Assembly (NCBI GenBank): GCA_958496175.1
Contig: OY292280.1
Span: 14,942,001-15,006,000 of the forward strand
Direction of reading: 5' to 3'
Length of the DNA stretch: 64,000 nucleotides
DNA from: Sisyra terminalis
Lineage: Eukaryota; Arthropoda; Insecta; Neuroptera; Sisyridae
The position numbers were made by a program, and so were the translations under genes. The notes beneath the pieces are model-generated. The model was not told the origin of the DNA, did not search any database, and was given only the letters and a program-made list of their open reading frames with translations. Below, piece after piece: positions 50,946-63,873 of this stretch. Numbering within the stretch: the stretch's first letter is position 1; each line of letters opens with the position of its first letter.

Positions 50946-53900
50946 ATGAAAAGCTCAACGAGCAATTCGAAATCGAACCCAATGACCGATGCCTTGAACC
51001 ACATCAAAATCGACCACTTGGTCGCTGGCATTTCGGGCGGGGTAGCATCTACGCTGCTCCTTCATCCCCTAGACCTAATCAAAATTCGATTCGCAGGTAA
51101 TTATTTACCGCAACTAATCCATCCACCAACCTAACTCATCCTAAATAAATCACCCTTGCAAGCAGATTCGACTTCTAGATAACCCCAACAAATCTTATCA
51201 AAACCAAATTAATTAACTCCATGCATTAATAAATCTGCTTTTTACTAAATTACGTAAACGAGCATTAATACTTTCCCATTAATTACCAGTTAATATCATT
51301 GACGCATTCGGAAAAACGTTCGGCAATTGTCGTATCAATTGCGGGATATTCAAATTTTCTATTTCATTTTACATTCTAAGTATGTAAATCAATTCATACG
51401 AATTATTTTCAAAAATATTTCATAAAAATTATTATTGCAATAAATTTTGCATCATTTACGAATGTTTTCATTGAACTTGATAAAAAGCCGTTGTTAACGT
51501 ACATAGATTAATATTTAGTAATTAATGAGAATAACCTTTACAAATATAACTGCTCTTCACATATTTTATATTAACCAATACATTAGTGTGGCATTTCTAC
51601 GAGGTTTAGGAAGCCTCAACATCACAGCCTTATTGTGTTTCCTGGGTCACTATTTTACCTGGTCGAGTAGTCCACCAAATTTCAGTTACTGGGATCGAAC
51701 ACCTTCAGCTTTTTTAGTAGGTGGTAGGTTCGAATCTCGTAACAAGCAAATTTTTGATATTTCTTGATTTACGGATTTTTATTAAGAATTTTATCTAGAG
51801 TCGCTAAAGACCTTGGTAATTATAAAGCTACGGTAAATAACAACAATAAAAAAATAGACTACTTTAGTTAAGAACTCAAATTTCAGGCTACTATTTTTAC
51901 TAATATGGAACTGTTTAACTTTTGGAGATTTAAATTTGGTAAACAATCCTGATAAGGACCACCTTAGTAGTTAAAAATTCCTTTTCACTCCTAAGGGAAA
52001 CTATCCCCGTGAGTAACAACTAGTATAATTTTAATTTTAGTAAATGATGGTCGGACTGCGACCGTGCCTCAATATTCTGGACTGACCAGTGCATTTGCGA
52101 CAATTTTTCGCCAGGAAGGCTTACGTGGATTTTACCGAGGTGTCACCCCAAATGTTTGGGGTTCGGGCAGTGCTTGGGGATTTTATTTCCTTTTGTAAGT
52201 ATACATTTGAGTATTGAACTAATTTTTCGCTACAATTATTAACACGTTGATAGGTGTTAAGAGTAGGGACGGATTTAATATGGTGGAGTTCTATGAGCTG
52301 TTTGATCAAAAAAAAAACCGCTAGACTCTATACTTCTAATATTATGTAAATGCTAAATTTTCAATAAATAAATAAATAAATGGTAAAAAATGGTGCGGAG
52401 CTGCTTAAAAAGCAACGTATTTTTAAGTTGGTTTTATTCGACAATTTTATGTAACGTTTTTCTTAGTAAGAGTTTGCAAAACGATGAAACATGTTTTTAA
52501 TTTGGTAGTTAAGTAAATGTTTATTTCTTTTCACTAATTAGCGAATAATTATCTGGCAATTATTTATTTGACACTTTAAAGAGTGCAAGTTAACTGTTGT
52601 ATTTATGAAATGATTTTTCAAACATTCACGAAACATCAAAAATGTAACAAAGAAAAAAAATTGCTAAAAGATTTAACACTTACTTTCACAATGGAAATTT
52701 GATAAGAGTTGTAAAGCAATAAAAACAACAATAGTTCAATTCACATTTGATTCTGGAACAATTTAGAATAATTTTAGTTTTTTATTTTCTCCACAACCAA
52801 CCTCTTAAATGTTTCTAAAAAATTTATTTTATAAACAACTATGATTTTTGTTACAATGGTATTAATGTAAAACACGATTTTATTTTATATACTTGTAGCT
52901 ACAATTCAATAAAGACATGGATTCAAGGGGGCAATGCAAAAAAGCCTTTGGGTCCAACGATGCATATGATTGCAGCAGCCGAGGCCGGTGTTCTTACACT
53001 CCTGATGACCAACCCCATTTGGGTGGTGAAAACCAGACTTTGTCTGCAATATGAGTCAAATGTGCAAAGCCCGAATGCATATCGAGGAATGACCGATGCC
53101 TTTGTGAAAATTTACCGACAAGAAGGAATTCGTGGTCTTTATAAGGTACAATCCACGGGTTTATGGGAAATATTGAGTTTTTCATGAATTTTTATTTTAG
53201 GGTTTCGTACCAGGAATGTTTGGAGTAACGCACGGAGCCCTTCAGTTTATGACCTATGAAGAAATGAAAAACTATTACAACCAATATCGATGTGTTCCAA
53301 TCGACACGAAATTAGGAACTCATGAATATCTATTCTTTGCGGCTGTTTCCAAATTGATTGCAGCCGCTACAACATATCCCTATCAAGTATATATTTTTCG
53401 TATTTTTTTTTTAATTTTTATCAAGCTAGCTTCTCCAGGAAGATGTTATTTGAGCCTCAACACTACTGTCTCAAGGTTTATTCAAGGTAACCTACTAGCT
53501 CTATTATACGAAAAAATAGAGAGAACCATTTTAATCAACATTCATTCGCATCATTTTTATTCATCATCTATCATTGTTGATAGTTGGCTTGCTTGCTACA
53601 TAACCGGATCCCGGGAAAGGTAATATAAAAAAAGGTTTTCTTTGTAATACATTATATGAAATATACCAAAATGTGGCGCATATTCACACTTGTGGCGGTG
53701 CCATATTTTGATATATTTCATATCATGTATTACAAAAAAAAACCTTCTTTTATATTATCTTTCCCGGGATCCGGTTATGTAGCAAGCAACCCAACCATCA
53801 GCAATGATAGGCAAGGATGCGTACCCATGGGTTGCCTATCCAAAGTATTAAACCGCGAATACAAATAACGCAAAAAATCCGGAATTAAAATGGTTCTCTC

Positions 53901-54403
53901 TATTTTTTCGTATAATAGAGCTAGTAGGTTACCTTGAATATCTGGGTTACTTTATCTTTTCTTCTCACGGAAAAAGAAAATTTGAGTGCAATGATAATTT
54001 CACCTATATTTTATCCAGGGAAATAAGGGAAACTCTTTGAAACTAGCATTTTGTGATTGTCAAATTATTGATACTGAAAGGTAGCAAATAAATCCCTCGT
54101 TTTAAATTTTCTTTTGAATGGATCAAGTACCAATTGCGTACTAAAGAAACTTGAAACATATCTATTCACATACTTCTATAAGACATTTTTGAACAAATAT
54201 TTTTTTTTATATTGCAGGTATTGCGAGCACGTTTACAAGATCAACATCACTGTTACAAAGGAACCTGGGATTGCATTTCGAAAACATGGCGTTACGAAAG
54301 ATTCGCTGGTTTTTACAAAGGCGTTGTACCATATTTGATGCATGTTACGCCAAATATATGCCTCGTTATGCTAATTTATGAAAAATTTACCACAAATAGT
54401 TAA
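50946..54403 (+). CDS. Mitochondrial carrier, SLC25A32 (folate/FAD) type, 5 exons
   Basis: Six-helix inner-membrane carrier of the folate/FAD/pyrimidine-nucleotide branch. Exons 50946-51096, 52041-52194, 52899-53145, 53201-53386 and 54218-54403 join in phase to 307 residues, the normal size. The three carrier signatures are present: [10 protein letters not shown] (about 40), [10 protein letters not shown] (with Trp in place of Asp/Glu, the mark of this subfamily) and YPYQVLRARL across the last splice. [20 protein letters not shown] and [20 protein letters not shown] are also near-diagnostic for SLC25A32. Orthology to the human folate/FAD transporter is inferred from these motifs; the actual substrate cannot be read from sequence. 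Intron 4 (53387-54217) is mostly a foldback MITE. A poly(A) signal AATAAA is at 54662-54667. Confidence 0.93.
51657..51855 (+). mobile_element. tRNA-derived SINE, copy 1
   Basis: It lies in intron 1 of the carrier gene. GGTAGGTTCGAATCTCG (51724) contains an intact polymerase III B box, and TGGTCGAGTAGTCC (51659) resembles an A box. The tail CTAGAGTCGCTAAAGACCTT, ATAAAGCTACGGTAAATAAC and an A-rich end is shared with the copy at 60571. Confidence 0.65.
53479..53940. mobile_element. Foldback MITE, about 460 bp, nearly palindromic
   Basis: The left arm starts TATTCAAGGTAACCTACTAG at 53479 and the right arm ends with its inverse at 53940. Further matching arm parts include ATCCCGGGA with flanks (53608 and 53762), TGTATTACAAA/TTTGTAATACA, and TATCATTG-x-TGAT. 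Almost the whole element can fold on itself around a loop near 53676-53700. TA next to TTCAAGG at both ends suggests a TA target site. It lies in intron 4 of the carrier gene. Confidence 0.85.
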
Positions 54404-56760
54404 TAGGTTCTTCTTATTTATAATTAACAATTTAAGTAACCAAATGACAGTTTTAGTGAGATGATTTTAAACTAAGAAATGTATCCCTTTGCTAAACTGT
54501 TGGAGTGCTATTTTATATGGATAGTTTATTTCTTAATTGAAAATAGCACTCGTACAGTTTCAATAACTTCCTCTTAACAATTCAATTCCTTTTTTTAATC
54601 GTCCCTCTCACTTAGTTCAAATGAATTCCAGATGGGAAACTAGTAACATTATTCTCAAATCAATAAATATGTATATAAGTTTAAAAGTACTTTACGCTTA
54701 TTCTTTATTTAAAAAAAAAACTGTCAAGATATTAAGTATAATTAATATCAGTAGACATTGAAGGTAAAAACGCTGATGTTTCTGTACGTCTAGAGATTTC
54801 AAGCATTGTTTCTTTTCAAAAATGAAAATATTCTCAAATGTCTTTTTCATGGAAATCTTTGTTTCGGAAAAATACAGTATGAGTGCGAAATAAACATAAA
54901 CATTTTTATTCCTATGCGGCATTTTTTCTATATTATGCCCACTTGAGTTATTCTTCGACTTTAGTTCCCACAAGACTACTTATCCTCATAACTATGGTAT
55001 ATAGGAATATAAGTGTGCATACTTATTTCAAATTCATACCAAAATACTATCGTATGTGAATGTTTTAAAAAATTCAAATTTTGTAATTCATTGTTTAAAT
55101 TGATTTGTTTGATTTTTCGAATTTATTATTTTGATAAATATGTTTGTGTATTAATAATGAACGAAAAAATATTTATCTAATAAAAACTATTAAAAGTTAC
55201 ATCAATCAACAAAACATGGTTGCTTGGATTTGTTGGAGAGAGATCCCTTGCAACACTGATCTGTAAAAATGGATGGTACACTACACAGTATACGACAAAC
55301 CACATTAAAAGTAACTGCCTGTGGCATTTACGTAGGCAAAAATTCGAACTGATCTAAAAAGAATGCAACAGAGTCTGTGTTGGAAGCGTTGGAAAAAAGT
55401 CTTCTATATACCTAAGTCTTCTCTGATATGGGCAAATGAAGCAAGTAAAATTCAAGCGCTTATTTGTGAAGACTAAAGCTCATCGACACTCAATTGTCAT
55501 CAGTTGTTTTTACGCCACACTGGATTAAGGTAATATAAGAAGATATTCCAATTTTGAAACGCATAATGGGAAATGCGTCAAATTTAAATCGAAACTATGT
55601 ACCGTATGTACTTTATGTATGGTGAAATGTACACATTTTTTACTTCACTTGATCTGGGAACAGTATAGTTTTCAATCTCTATTATTTAATCACGTCCAAT
55701 TTTGTGTGTAGTATCGTGGCTTTCCAGTTCCTTAAGGTACGTTTCTGTAAGCTATTGGATTTGAGCCGAGATGTAATCTACGTTGAACACATGATGGTTT
55801 ATATTTTATTTGTAAGTTCTATAAAGCAATTTACTTACTTATACATAGATACATACTTGCTTCGCTAGATTTTTAGTGTCTACCCCCTGTGTTATTAAAG
55901 GTATAGTATTTGACCGGGAAATTATCAATTGACTTATGATTAAAAAAATAAATTAATATAAGTCTAATAAGTTCTAACAATTTAGACCCAATTCGGAATC
56001 GAAGCTAGTGCGAAACATTTAATCCTGAGCTGAAGTAAGATGTAATCAATATTTCTCGATTGTTTATCAATCCTATAGTCGTTAAGGCCATTGTTGTTAT
56101 AAAAAGGTGGTAACCGTATCTTATATATTAAGATTGTTGATCAGTGAGACGTTTTTGTTGGTGCTAAAAAATGAATGCATTGCAGTTTGTCGGCATAACA
56201 AGCGTTGTATGTATGGTATAGTATGAGAAATTCCATTCCACGTATATAACAACTTGCGCTGTATTTGAATTAATAGGCTCAACAGATCTCGCCCATTCAC
56301 TTTTCTCCACCAAAATTGCATTTCGTTGTAGTTAAAGTAGCTGATGAAAAATTATTAATTTTTAGAAACTGAAAATTACTTTATGAAAACAATAAAAACG
56401 TTAAGCAAAATTGTATTTACTCCTCAAATGAAAATAAACTTACGAATTTTTCCATTAGGATGAAGCCTAACGGGTTATTCATTAGTCATTATAATAAGAA
56501 TAGAAAACACCAACAATTTGCGTTTTATAAAAAAAAATATTTTACAAAAATAGAACAGTTGCGTAAATAAGAGTTCCAAATATAATTAAACTTATATTTT
56601 TGTTCAAAATATATATTTAATTGTTGAAAAACATTTTATTAATATTGTATGGACACAATTGGTTCTGATTTGATTATTTGGAAAAAGATGTCGCTGACTT
56701 ATTTCGAGACATAAACTGCACATAACCTCCGTTGCTCCGACTTATCATTCAGTTGTCACA
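54404..56760. other. Intergenic region between carrier and NDUFB5
   Basis: It contains the carrier 3' UTR (AATAAA at 54662), a MITE end (55526-55620) and AT-rich DNA. A minus-strand ORF at 56121-56321 has no family I can name. The NDUFB5 promoter must lie at the right end; no TATA box is convincing. Confidence 0.5.
55526..55620 (+). mobile_element. MITE fragment
   Basis: TTAAGGTAATATAAGAAGAT then ATTCCAATTTTGAAACGCAT and AATCGAAACTATGTA match the left end and the interior of the MITE at 46121-46361. The right end was not found. Confidence 0.6.
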
Positions 56761-58298
56761 ATGGCAATTTTCAGTCGACTTTCCCAAATTTTAACAAAAG
56801 ATAATGGAAGACTTTTGGCAGCCTTATCAAAAAGCCAAGTTCAATCAAATCAAGGTAAAATCGTTGCTTGAATTCTCTTTTTACACAATAAAGTGTTATT
56901 ATATAACAAAACGATTTCCAGTTGTTTGTCGACAAATGAGTGGACATGGTCCTGAGAGTTTCCAAATCACTCCATCCCGTTGGCAATGGCATCGTTTCAA
57001 AGATTTACTTCATTACTACTTCATGGTTTTCACCTTTCAAATTATCTTTTCCTTCAACTAACCTACAAATTGATTTTAGGTCGGTTTAATTCCCGTTGGA
57101 GCCATCGTATTTTACGCAAATGTCTTCATTGGTCCAGCTACGCTCTCAGAAATTCCCGAAGACTATGTCCCTAAACATTGGGAATATTACAGAGTAATGC
57201 AAATATTTATCGTTAGTCTTAAAACTTAGCTCGTGAAAATAAGAAACGAGTTGTTGATACGAAATGTACACATACCCAAGATTGCAAGTTTGTCTGTCTG
57301 TGATTACAGGAGTCACACATGATTCATGTTTAACTACTAAATTTTTTAAAATTTGACCCACGTCTCCCAAGGGACCATGTCGTCTCGAAGTAGGAGACGC
57401 GAGCAAGTCGGGAAAAAGTTTTTCAAAGAAGAAATATGTTTAATGAAGCCTCTGTGCGTACTTTTGCTTAGTCTAAATCATTCATTCATATATTTACGTC
57501 AAATGCGTTCACAAACAGGAATACGACATGATTCAATTAAAACAAATCAATGTCGAATGCTAGACGAATTATTTAGAATTTTAAGACAATTATTTGAATT
57601 TTCCCTAGTCAATTTTTTCAATAGAAATCTGATGTTGAGAAACTTGTCTAAAAAAATAGCAGACTCAGGTCTCATTAAGCAACATCAATATTTGGCAACC
57701 AATATTCATTTTCTACTTTGTTTTTAATTTAATTCCCAATTTTTTGGTAATGCAATTCTAATATTGTATAATTTTTCCCATTTGTCGCTAAATTATCATT
57801 ACAGCCCGGTTATTTTGCGAAATAAATTAAAAACAAAGTAGATCATCACATCGTTGCCTAATATATATGTTACTCAAAAGGACCAAAGCCTAACAGTTTG
57901 AAATATTAATCGAATCAAGGCTAACATACTTATATTTAACTGTAATAAAAATGAAACTGTTTTCAGCACCCAATCACGAGATTTTTGGCTCGTTACCTAG
58001 TCCCTAGCCATCAACAAGAATATGAAAAATTCATGCATTGTGCCTACGAGGAAGACGAAAAAGCTAAAATTCGGTAATTTTACAGTAATCTATAAAAAAA
58101 AAAAATGAAATTAATGTACTTGCATGAAATTTGTATGTATTTTTTTTTATATTTTATAGGCAACTTGAGCAACAAATAATTGCAAAAATGGCTGAACGTA
58201 AAGATTACAAAGCATACTACTATCGACCTGCGCTTGGAAAATATGCCCGCTTATCAAAAGAATCAAAAGAAGAATTGGAGGCTCTGCATGGTGATTAA
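56761..58298 (+). CDS. ND-SGDH: NADH dehydrogenase 1 beta subcomplex subunit 5 (SGDH), 5 exons
   Basis: Accessory single-span subunit of the membrane arm of mitochondrial complex I. Exons 56761-56854, 56922-57025, 57080-57193, 57967-58073 and 58160-58298 join in phase to 185 residues, matching the family length. Seen are a basic, Ser-rich presequence-like N-terminus ([17 protein letters not shown]), [20 protein letters not shown], a membrane segment ([17 protein letters not shown]), then [18 protein letters not shown] and [12 protein letters not shown], which are diagnostic. The C-terminal part is charged and matrix- or IMS-exposed. The donor after exon 2 (ATG|GTTTTC) is weak but required by phase. 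AATAAA is at 58399-58404. Sec5 starts 493 bases downstream on the same strand. Confidence 0.94.
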
Positions 58299-58791
58299 AC
58301 ACCACTTATACTATTTTATAGTTCAGGATCGTATATAATGTAGTGTAACATTTATTGTAAATATGAAAAACCAAAATCACTAATACAAAATTGAATTTAA
58401 TAAACTGTATTTTACTTTAATTTCTTTTTATCTCAAACTTTTAGAAATAGCGCACATTTCATAATGTTGAATAGGTAAAATAGCGTCAATAAATTTACCA
58501 TTTGTTTTTGACCCTGTTGATTATACTAATAATTTTAAAAACATGAATTATTAAAAAAAACATTTGGCACGGAATTTGATTTTTTTCCGATTTCGATAAT
58601 CCTTCTACTATATCGACTCAATTTTTAGTTCAATGATTTTCTTATAGATGGCAGTTGGTTGCATGCAAGTTATTGCAAGTATTTGACGCTGGACATGCGA
58701 GTTGAAAGTCAACACTTAGATAAATGACAAATGTCATGATTGAAATTAATTTTATAACTTAATTTTAACTTATTATCAACCCTTATAATTC
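58299..58791. other. NDUFB5 3' UTR and Sec5 promoter region
   Basis: The poly(A) signal at 58399-58404 closes NDUFB5. The remaining 390 bases must contain the Sec5 promoter and 5' UTR; no core motif stands out. Confidence 0.5.
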
Positions 58792-61700
58792 ATGGCTCCA
58801 CCGCCGGTCGTGACCGGACTGTCTCCAAAAGAAGGTCCTCCAGGGACTCGCGTTACAATTCGTGGCGAATTCCTCGGTGTTCAACCATCGGATCTAATCG
58901 GTAACTTGAATTAATGTCCAACTAAAAATTGTTTTAACATCCCAATTATAGGACTAACAATATGTGGATGTGACTGTTTATTATCGGCCGAGTGGAAATC
59001 CCCCAATAAAATAATAGCCAGATCCGGGCCAGGGAAAGGACGTGGTGATATAATCGTAACCACTCGGAATGGAGGTCGAGGGACATCTACAGTGGAATTT
59101 CGGGGCTACCACGAAACAATAGGTCCGATGAAAGAAAGTGCTGTATGGATCGAAGAAGCTCCGTTACAAAATTTATTGTGGGGTAGACGTTCTATGTCCC
59201 CATCAAGCTACCAGCAAGAAGATCCTCTCGGACTTTCTGTCGAAGAAAACGACAAAAAATTCCCCGAAGATGATCTCCACGAATACTTTCCTGACGCAAC
59301 CGGAGACTTGACATCCGATAATTTCTCCCCAGGCTGGTTTTTACTCGAAAACCACCACGCCACCACTTTCAATGACCTCAAAGCCGGTTTAGCTTTTCTT
59401 AAACGTAAAGTAGATGGACAAAAAGAAGGACAGTTGTCCTTTTTAAAGAAAAATGTTGGTCCTGTTATGGAGCAAGTAGATACTTTATTAATATTGAAAG
59501 ATAAATTCGAAAATGATGTTAAAGAATATGGTGTTGATCCAACTACTAAATTAGAACAGGCCATCAAAAGTGATTAAAATAAAATAAATTATTAACATAA
59601 TAACTATAAATAAATCAATTTGTAGAGGCAATTTGTGAGGCCAACTTATTGTTTGAGGATGTGTTGGCACGTCGAGATCGGGCTGATGGAACTAGAAGCG
59701 CTTTGGCTTTGTTAATCCGATTTAAATTCCTCTTTACCCTATCGACAACTATTGAAAACAATATTAACAAAGGCGATTATGATTTAGTAATTAACGATTA
59801 TGCTCGCGTAAAAAACTTATTTGGAAAAACAGATGTGTCTGTAAGTAAAATTGATTTAAAACGATTTTTAAATAACGAAATTTTCCCTCAAGACCTTAAA
59901 TGATTTCCTCAGCCTCTATGAGCAGTCTACCGCTTATATTTAAGCGGTTTTAATTATATTTAAATTGTTTTCTCATCAAGGAAAATGTTGTTAGGTTTTC
60001 AAAAAAGTGCTTGCGGAAATCGATTTGCGAATTCAAAAATTTCAAAATTTACTTCATACCAGACTACAGCAGATGCCCATTACAGTTGAGGAGCAGAAGC
60101 GTTTGATTCGGTGTCTCGTTAATTTAGAAACAGAAGGTGATCCAGCGTGGGATGCGATTTCCAGCAATTCCTCATATATAATCGATCAAATAAATCAATG
60201 TCGAGATGAGCACAGAACAGCTGAGATTGAGTCAGGTACAATAAATTTTCTAAGTAGAAATTGTTTAGCATTATTGCTTGTTAATCTTGAGCACCCTTTG
60301 CAATTTGGGTGTAACTTATTTCTCCTCTTTGGATTTTGTTTCCTTTCTGCTGGGACTTGGAAAAAGAAAGTGGCGTTAATGTGAATTTGTAATAACATGG
60401 TATCTAATAGATTTAATTATCCTCATTTCGGACTCTTGTGATCATTATCCTTATTTTGAGCGTATATAAACCAACAATTGATTCAAGTCTACGTAGTGCA
60501 TAATAACGGTTTGTTTCTTTGGTGCTAAACCGTAAGAGAATGAATAAATTATAATAATGATAGCAGCCTACTGGTAGCCGAGTGGTCTAGGTGACCGCTC
60601 TAAAACTAGTAGGTAGTGGTTTCAATATTTCTCGATATCGGATTTAATTAACCCTAGAGTCGCTAAAGGACCTTAGTAGTTATAAAGTGACTATAAATAA
60701 CAATTAAAAAAATTTTAAAAAATGATCAGAAATAACGTCGATTCCACGATGGAATACGAGCGTAGGTAAAACCAGAAGAAAGTTCGTTATTTAGGCGTAA
60801 ACATCCCTCTCCCTCCTCTTTTTTTACACTTTGATCAGTAACTATTTGAAAATTGTAAAGACACATTTCACTGAATTTTTTTCAGTAAATATGACAGAAG
60901 TTAATGAGAAAGTGGCATTTCAGGATCGAAAAAATCATCCTCGAAACACAAAAACAAAACCAATCCCGAATATCAAAATTGTGTGCCTCAATGGATTTTG
61001 TTCATCGAACAATTAACCGAAATTATGATCACTTATTTACCTGACTTATGGAAAATGGGACAAAGTTACTTTATTGGTGATTTATTTATTCAAGCGGCAG
61101 TCAATAGACCAGCGGCATTTAAAGTTTGTTCATTATTGTCTATATAAATGTTTGAGTACTAGTAAATTTTTATTGCAGCACATTATTTTGTCAATAATTG
61201 AAACATTTTCCAAATCAATTCGGGAAGCAGTTCTTCCGCAAAGTTTAGACAAGAAAGGACAAGGAATTTGGCCGATTCAGGACAATGATACAGTAGCTGC
61301 GTGGCTACCACATTGTTTGCGTTATATTCGCAATACTTACACAACATTAATTAAATTGGATTTACCCAACGAAGCTTTGGATATTGTCGGGGTTTTGGTT
61401 CAAGATATGCGAATGCGAAGTTTAGTATGTCTTTTCAAACAATCTGCGGAAAGAATCAAGCAATTGTACAAACAGGAAACATGGAAAATTGAACATGAGG
61501 GACATTTCGGGGGTGTAACAGATATTGTAATATTTGAAGTGATTGTTTAAGGGAAGAACGACCGATATTTGCAATATAGGTTAGAGCATTAAAAGTTAAA
61601 TAGCTTCTACTTGTTCCAAAAAAACCAACCGAAGATTTGGTCGAAGCCACAAACTAGTCAAATAATTCCATCGGTCGTTCTTCTCGTTCTTCTCGTACTT

Positions 61701-63793
61701 TACTACTTTACTAATAACTATTAATTTTAGCCATTCAAGTTCCAAACAATTGTGCAGGAAGTGGCGCAAATTGTTCGTGAATCTGTGTTAATTTCGGAAC
61801 AACGAGAAACTCCTTTATTGGACAGTCAAGTATCTTCGCGAGAATACAGCCAATTAGTTCAATTAATGCTATCTTCCATTAGTAATACATACGAAAAGTT
61901 AGCTTTCATCAATGATGACGATGAAGACGTGACTCCTGTGATATCGCAGTTGGTGGGATCTTCAGTGCGTTTCGATAAAAACTATACGGTCCCGATTTTC
62001 GAACATCGTCTTCTAATTACTTTGTCCAATTGTCAATTTACGATTAAAAACATACTTCCAAAGTTACAGGAAATGTTTCAAAAACAAGGCTATCCAGTTC
62101 CAGTAAGTTTTTGGTTTGTTGAAGAAGCGAAATAAAAAACAGATAAAGTTCTTTTTGAATAATACGTTTCCCCTTAGTAAAGACGAAACATTGAACTCTC
62201 ATTAAATCACAGCAAAGAACGTTTCCTAAAAGACTTCAAACTTTCGAAAATTCTCGGTTTTCTGTGATCGCTGTGATGCTATTCGTTCTAGTGTTCAACT
62301 TTTCAGTATCCAAAATTATATTTGACCAAGTCTAATTTTGTACAGCGACAATTTGCGAACGGATAACAAAAGCTCTGGCATTTGTCAATATGTTAGCCCA
62401 AACGTCGTCCACATTTTTAACATAGAATTGAACTTCTATATAGATCACTCTTCTCTGGTCTGGAGTACTAAATTAGACCGAAAATATGTACTTCTATGTA
62501 AAGTAACTTAGCGTAGTACTTCAGAAATACTTGTAGCAGTCATAAGCACCGAGGTGTAGTCTAGAGGACTTATGTTTAACTTTTTGTACCTCGAAAATGA
62601 TTCAGAAATTCTATCCCTCTTTAACTGTCATTATACTTCAACGAACTGGTTGAAGTAATTGTCGTCACTAAGCGCATGAACATATAGATAGAATCTCCGA
62701 AATTTGAGGTGATTGGTTGGGCCATTAAGAAAGCATCGATAATATACAACATTAGCACTCTATAATACATCTCTGTGATCATTAGACAAACTTTTCCTAA
62801 TTGGAGTACTTGACCAAGTTCAAACTTAAATTAAATCACTTCAATAAATCTCTCAATCGAGATCTTTTGTAAAATTTTAGATAATACCAGTGGAGACAGC
62901 TAAAGGAACGTTAAATAGCCTGGAAAAGTCAATAATGGAAGCATATTTGGAACAAAAATGTGATCCTTTAGTTGGTACAATTGAACCATCAATGTACCTT
63001 GGTCGCTTTGATTGGGACACCCAATTTATGCCCAATGATATTAGTCCCTATGTTAAAGAATGTTTAAACAATTTAATTAGCGTTAATACGGAGGTAAGGG
63101 GGTGATTTATGTTTTTTTATAAAAATTGAATAATAATTTTGTTGGCAGGTTTATAGTATTTCGCCATGTTTAGTTGAAAAAGTTTTAAAACAAATAATTG
63201 AAACTGTCGCCGAAGAGCTATCAAGGCTTATTTGTTGTGTAAAAACATTTAGTCGAGAAGGCAACATTCAAGCACGGATTGATATACAGACATTGCGTGA
63301 AACCTTGTCGAACTTCACTACACAAAGAGCTAAGTTAGTAATATTGTTATATATACTAATAATAGTTTAATTACTTTAATCTTTAAAACACATCCATATT
63401 CGTTTACTGTCGCGATTTTTCGACAGTCGGTTACCAAAAGATTTAGTTGCGAATGAATTTGTTATAATAAAAGTCTTCTATAAATTACGTCACACAATTT
63501 ATAAGATTTCAAACCTTTATTGTCGTTGAAACTAGGGATGTCACTGAGACCTTGAACACGGTGGTTTCACCCTTACCTACTGTATCTAATGCCGTTGTAC
63601 ATACCCATAGCTCTTAAATACAAAAAAATATTTATTTTAAACGCTTAATATTAATAATAATATATAATTGCTTTCACAAGCATAGTTTTTATAATACTAA
63701 AGGGAAATTTATTTAATTTAATAATTTTGTTTTCAGTAATTTCTTTCGAGAGGCTTTGGAAGTTTTGCCATCAATTTCTGATTCTGATGAAAA
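58792..63793 (+). CDS. Sec5: Exocyst complex component Sec5 (EXOC2), 3' end outside window
   Basis: Subunit of the octameric exocyst that tethers secretory vesicles to the plasma membrane and a Ral GTPase effector. Ten exons are visible: 58792-58900, 58952-59569, 59626-59840, 59995-60235, 60924-61123, 61179-61526, 61731-62102, 62881-63093, 63149-63333, 63737-63793; all phases join. The N-terminal IPT/TIG domain (about 4-95: [32 protein letters not shown]) is the Ral-binding module. The helical body follows, with [47 protein letters not shown] and [20 protein letters not shown]. Exon 5 begins at TTTCAG|GATCG; the alternative TTTTTCAG|TAAAT at about 60885 leads to a stop and is not used in this model. 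The last exon ends at AA|GTAAGT, so the gene continues past 64000. Confidence 0.94.
60571..60715 (+). mobile_element. tRNA-derived SINE, copy 2
   Basis: It lies in Sec5 intron 4. TAGCCGAGTGGTC is a good A box; GTGGTTTCAATAT is a mutated B box. The tail CCTAGAGTCGCTAAAGGACC, ATAAAGTGACTATAAATAAC and an A-rich end matches the copy at 51657. Confidence 0.65.
61554..61682. repeat. Short inverted repeat in Sec5 intron 6
   Basis: AAGAACGACCGAT (61554-61566) and its inverse ATCGGTCGTTCTT (61670-61682) bound a 103-bp interior. It may be a tiny MITE. Confidence 0.5.
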
Positions 63794-63873
63794 GTAAGTG
63801 AGACTAACGATCCATGGAAAAGATTCGCAAAAATGACCTAAAAATTATGATCCAAAGTAAAGTTTCTCAATAC

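Noticed and set aside
50378..50982. Minus-strand ORFs upstream of the carrier gene
   Set aside because: They are antisense to the likely 5' UTR and first exon, and the translations show no domain.
57377..57727. ORF of about 117 codons inside NDUFB5 intron 3
   Set aside because: It lies wholly between well-supported exons on the same strand, has no known motif and no splice link.
60565..60640. Functional tRNA-Leu or tRNA-Ser gene
   Set aside because: The A box is good, but the B box is mutated, no acceptor stem pairs, and the tail is shared with another copy, so it is a SINE.
60886..61016. Alternative Sec5 exon after TTTTTCAG at 60885
   Set aside because: In the required phase it reaches a stop at 61014; the acceptor at 60923 instead gives the conserved [10 protein letters not shown] and [12 protein letters not shown] sequence.
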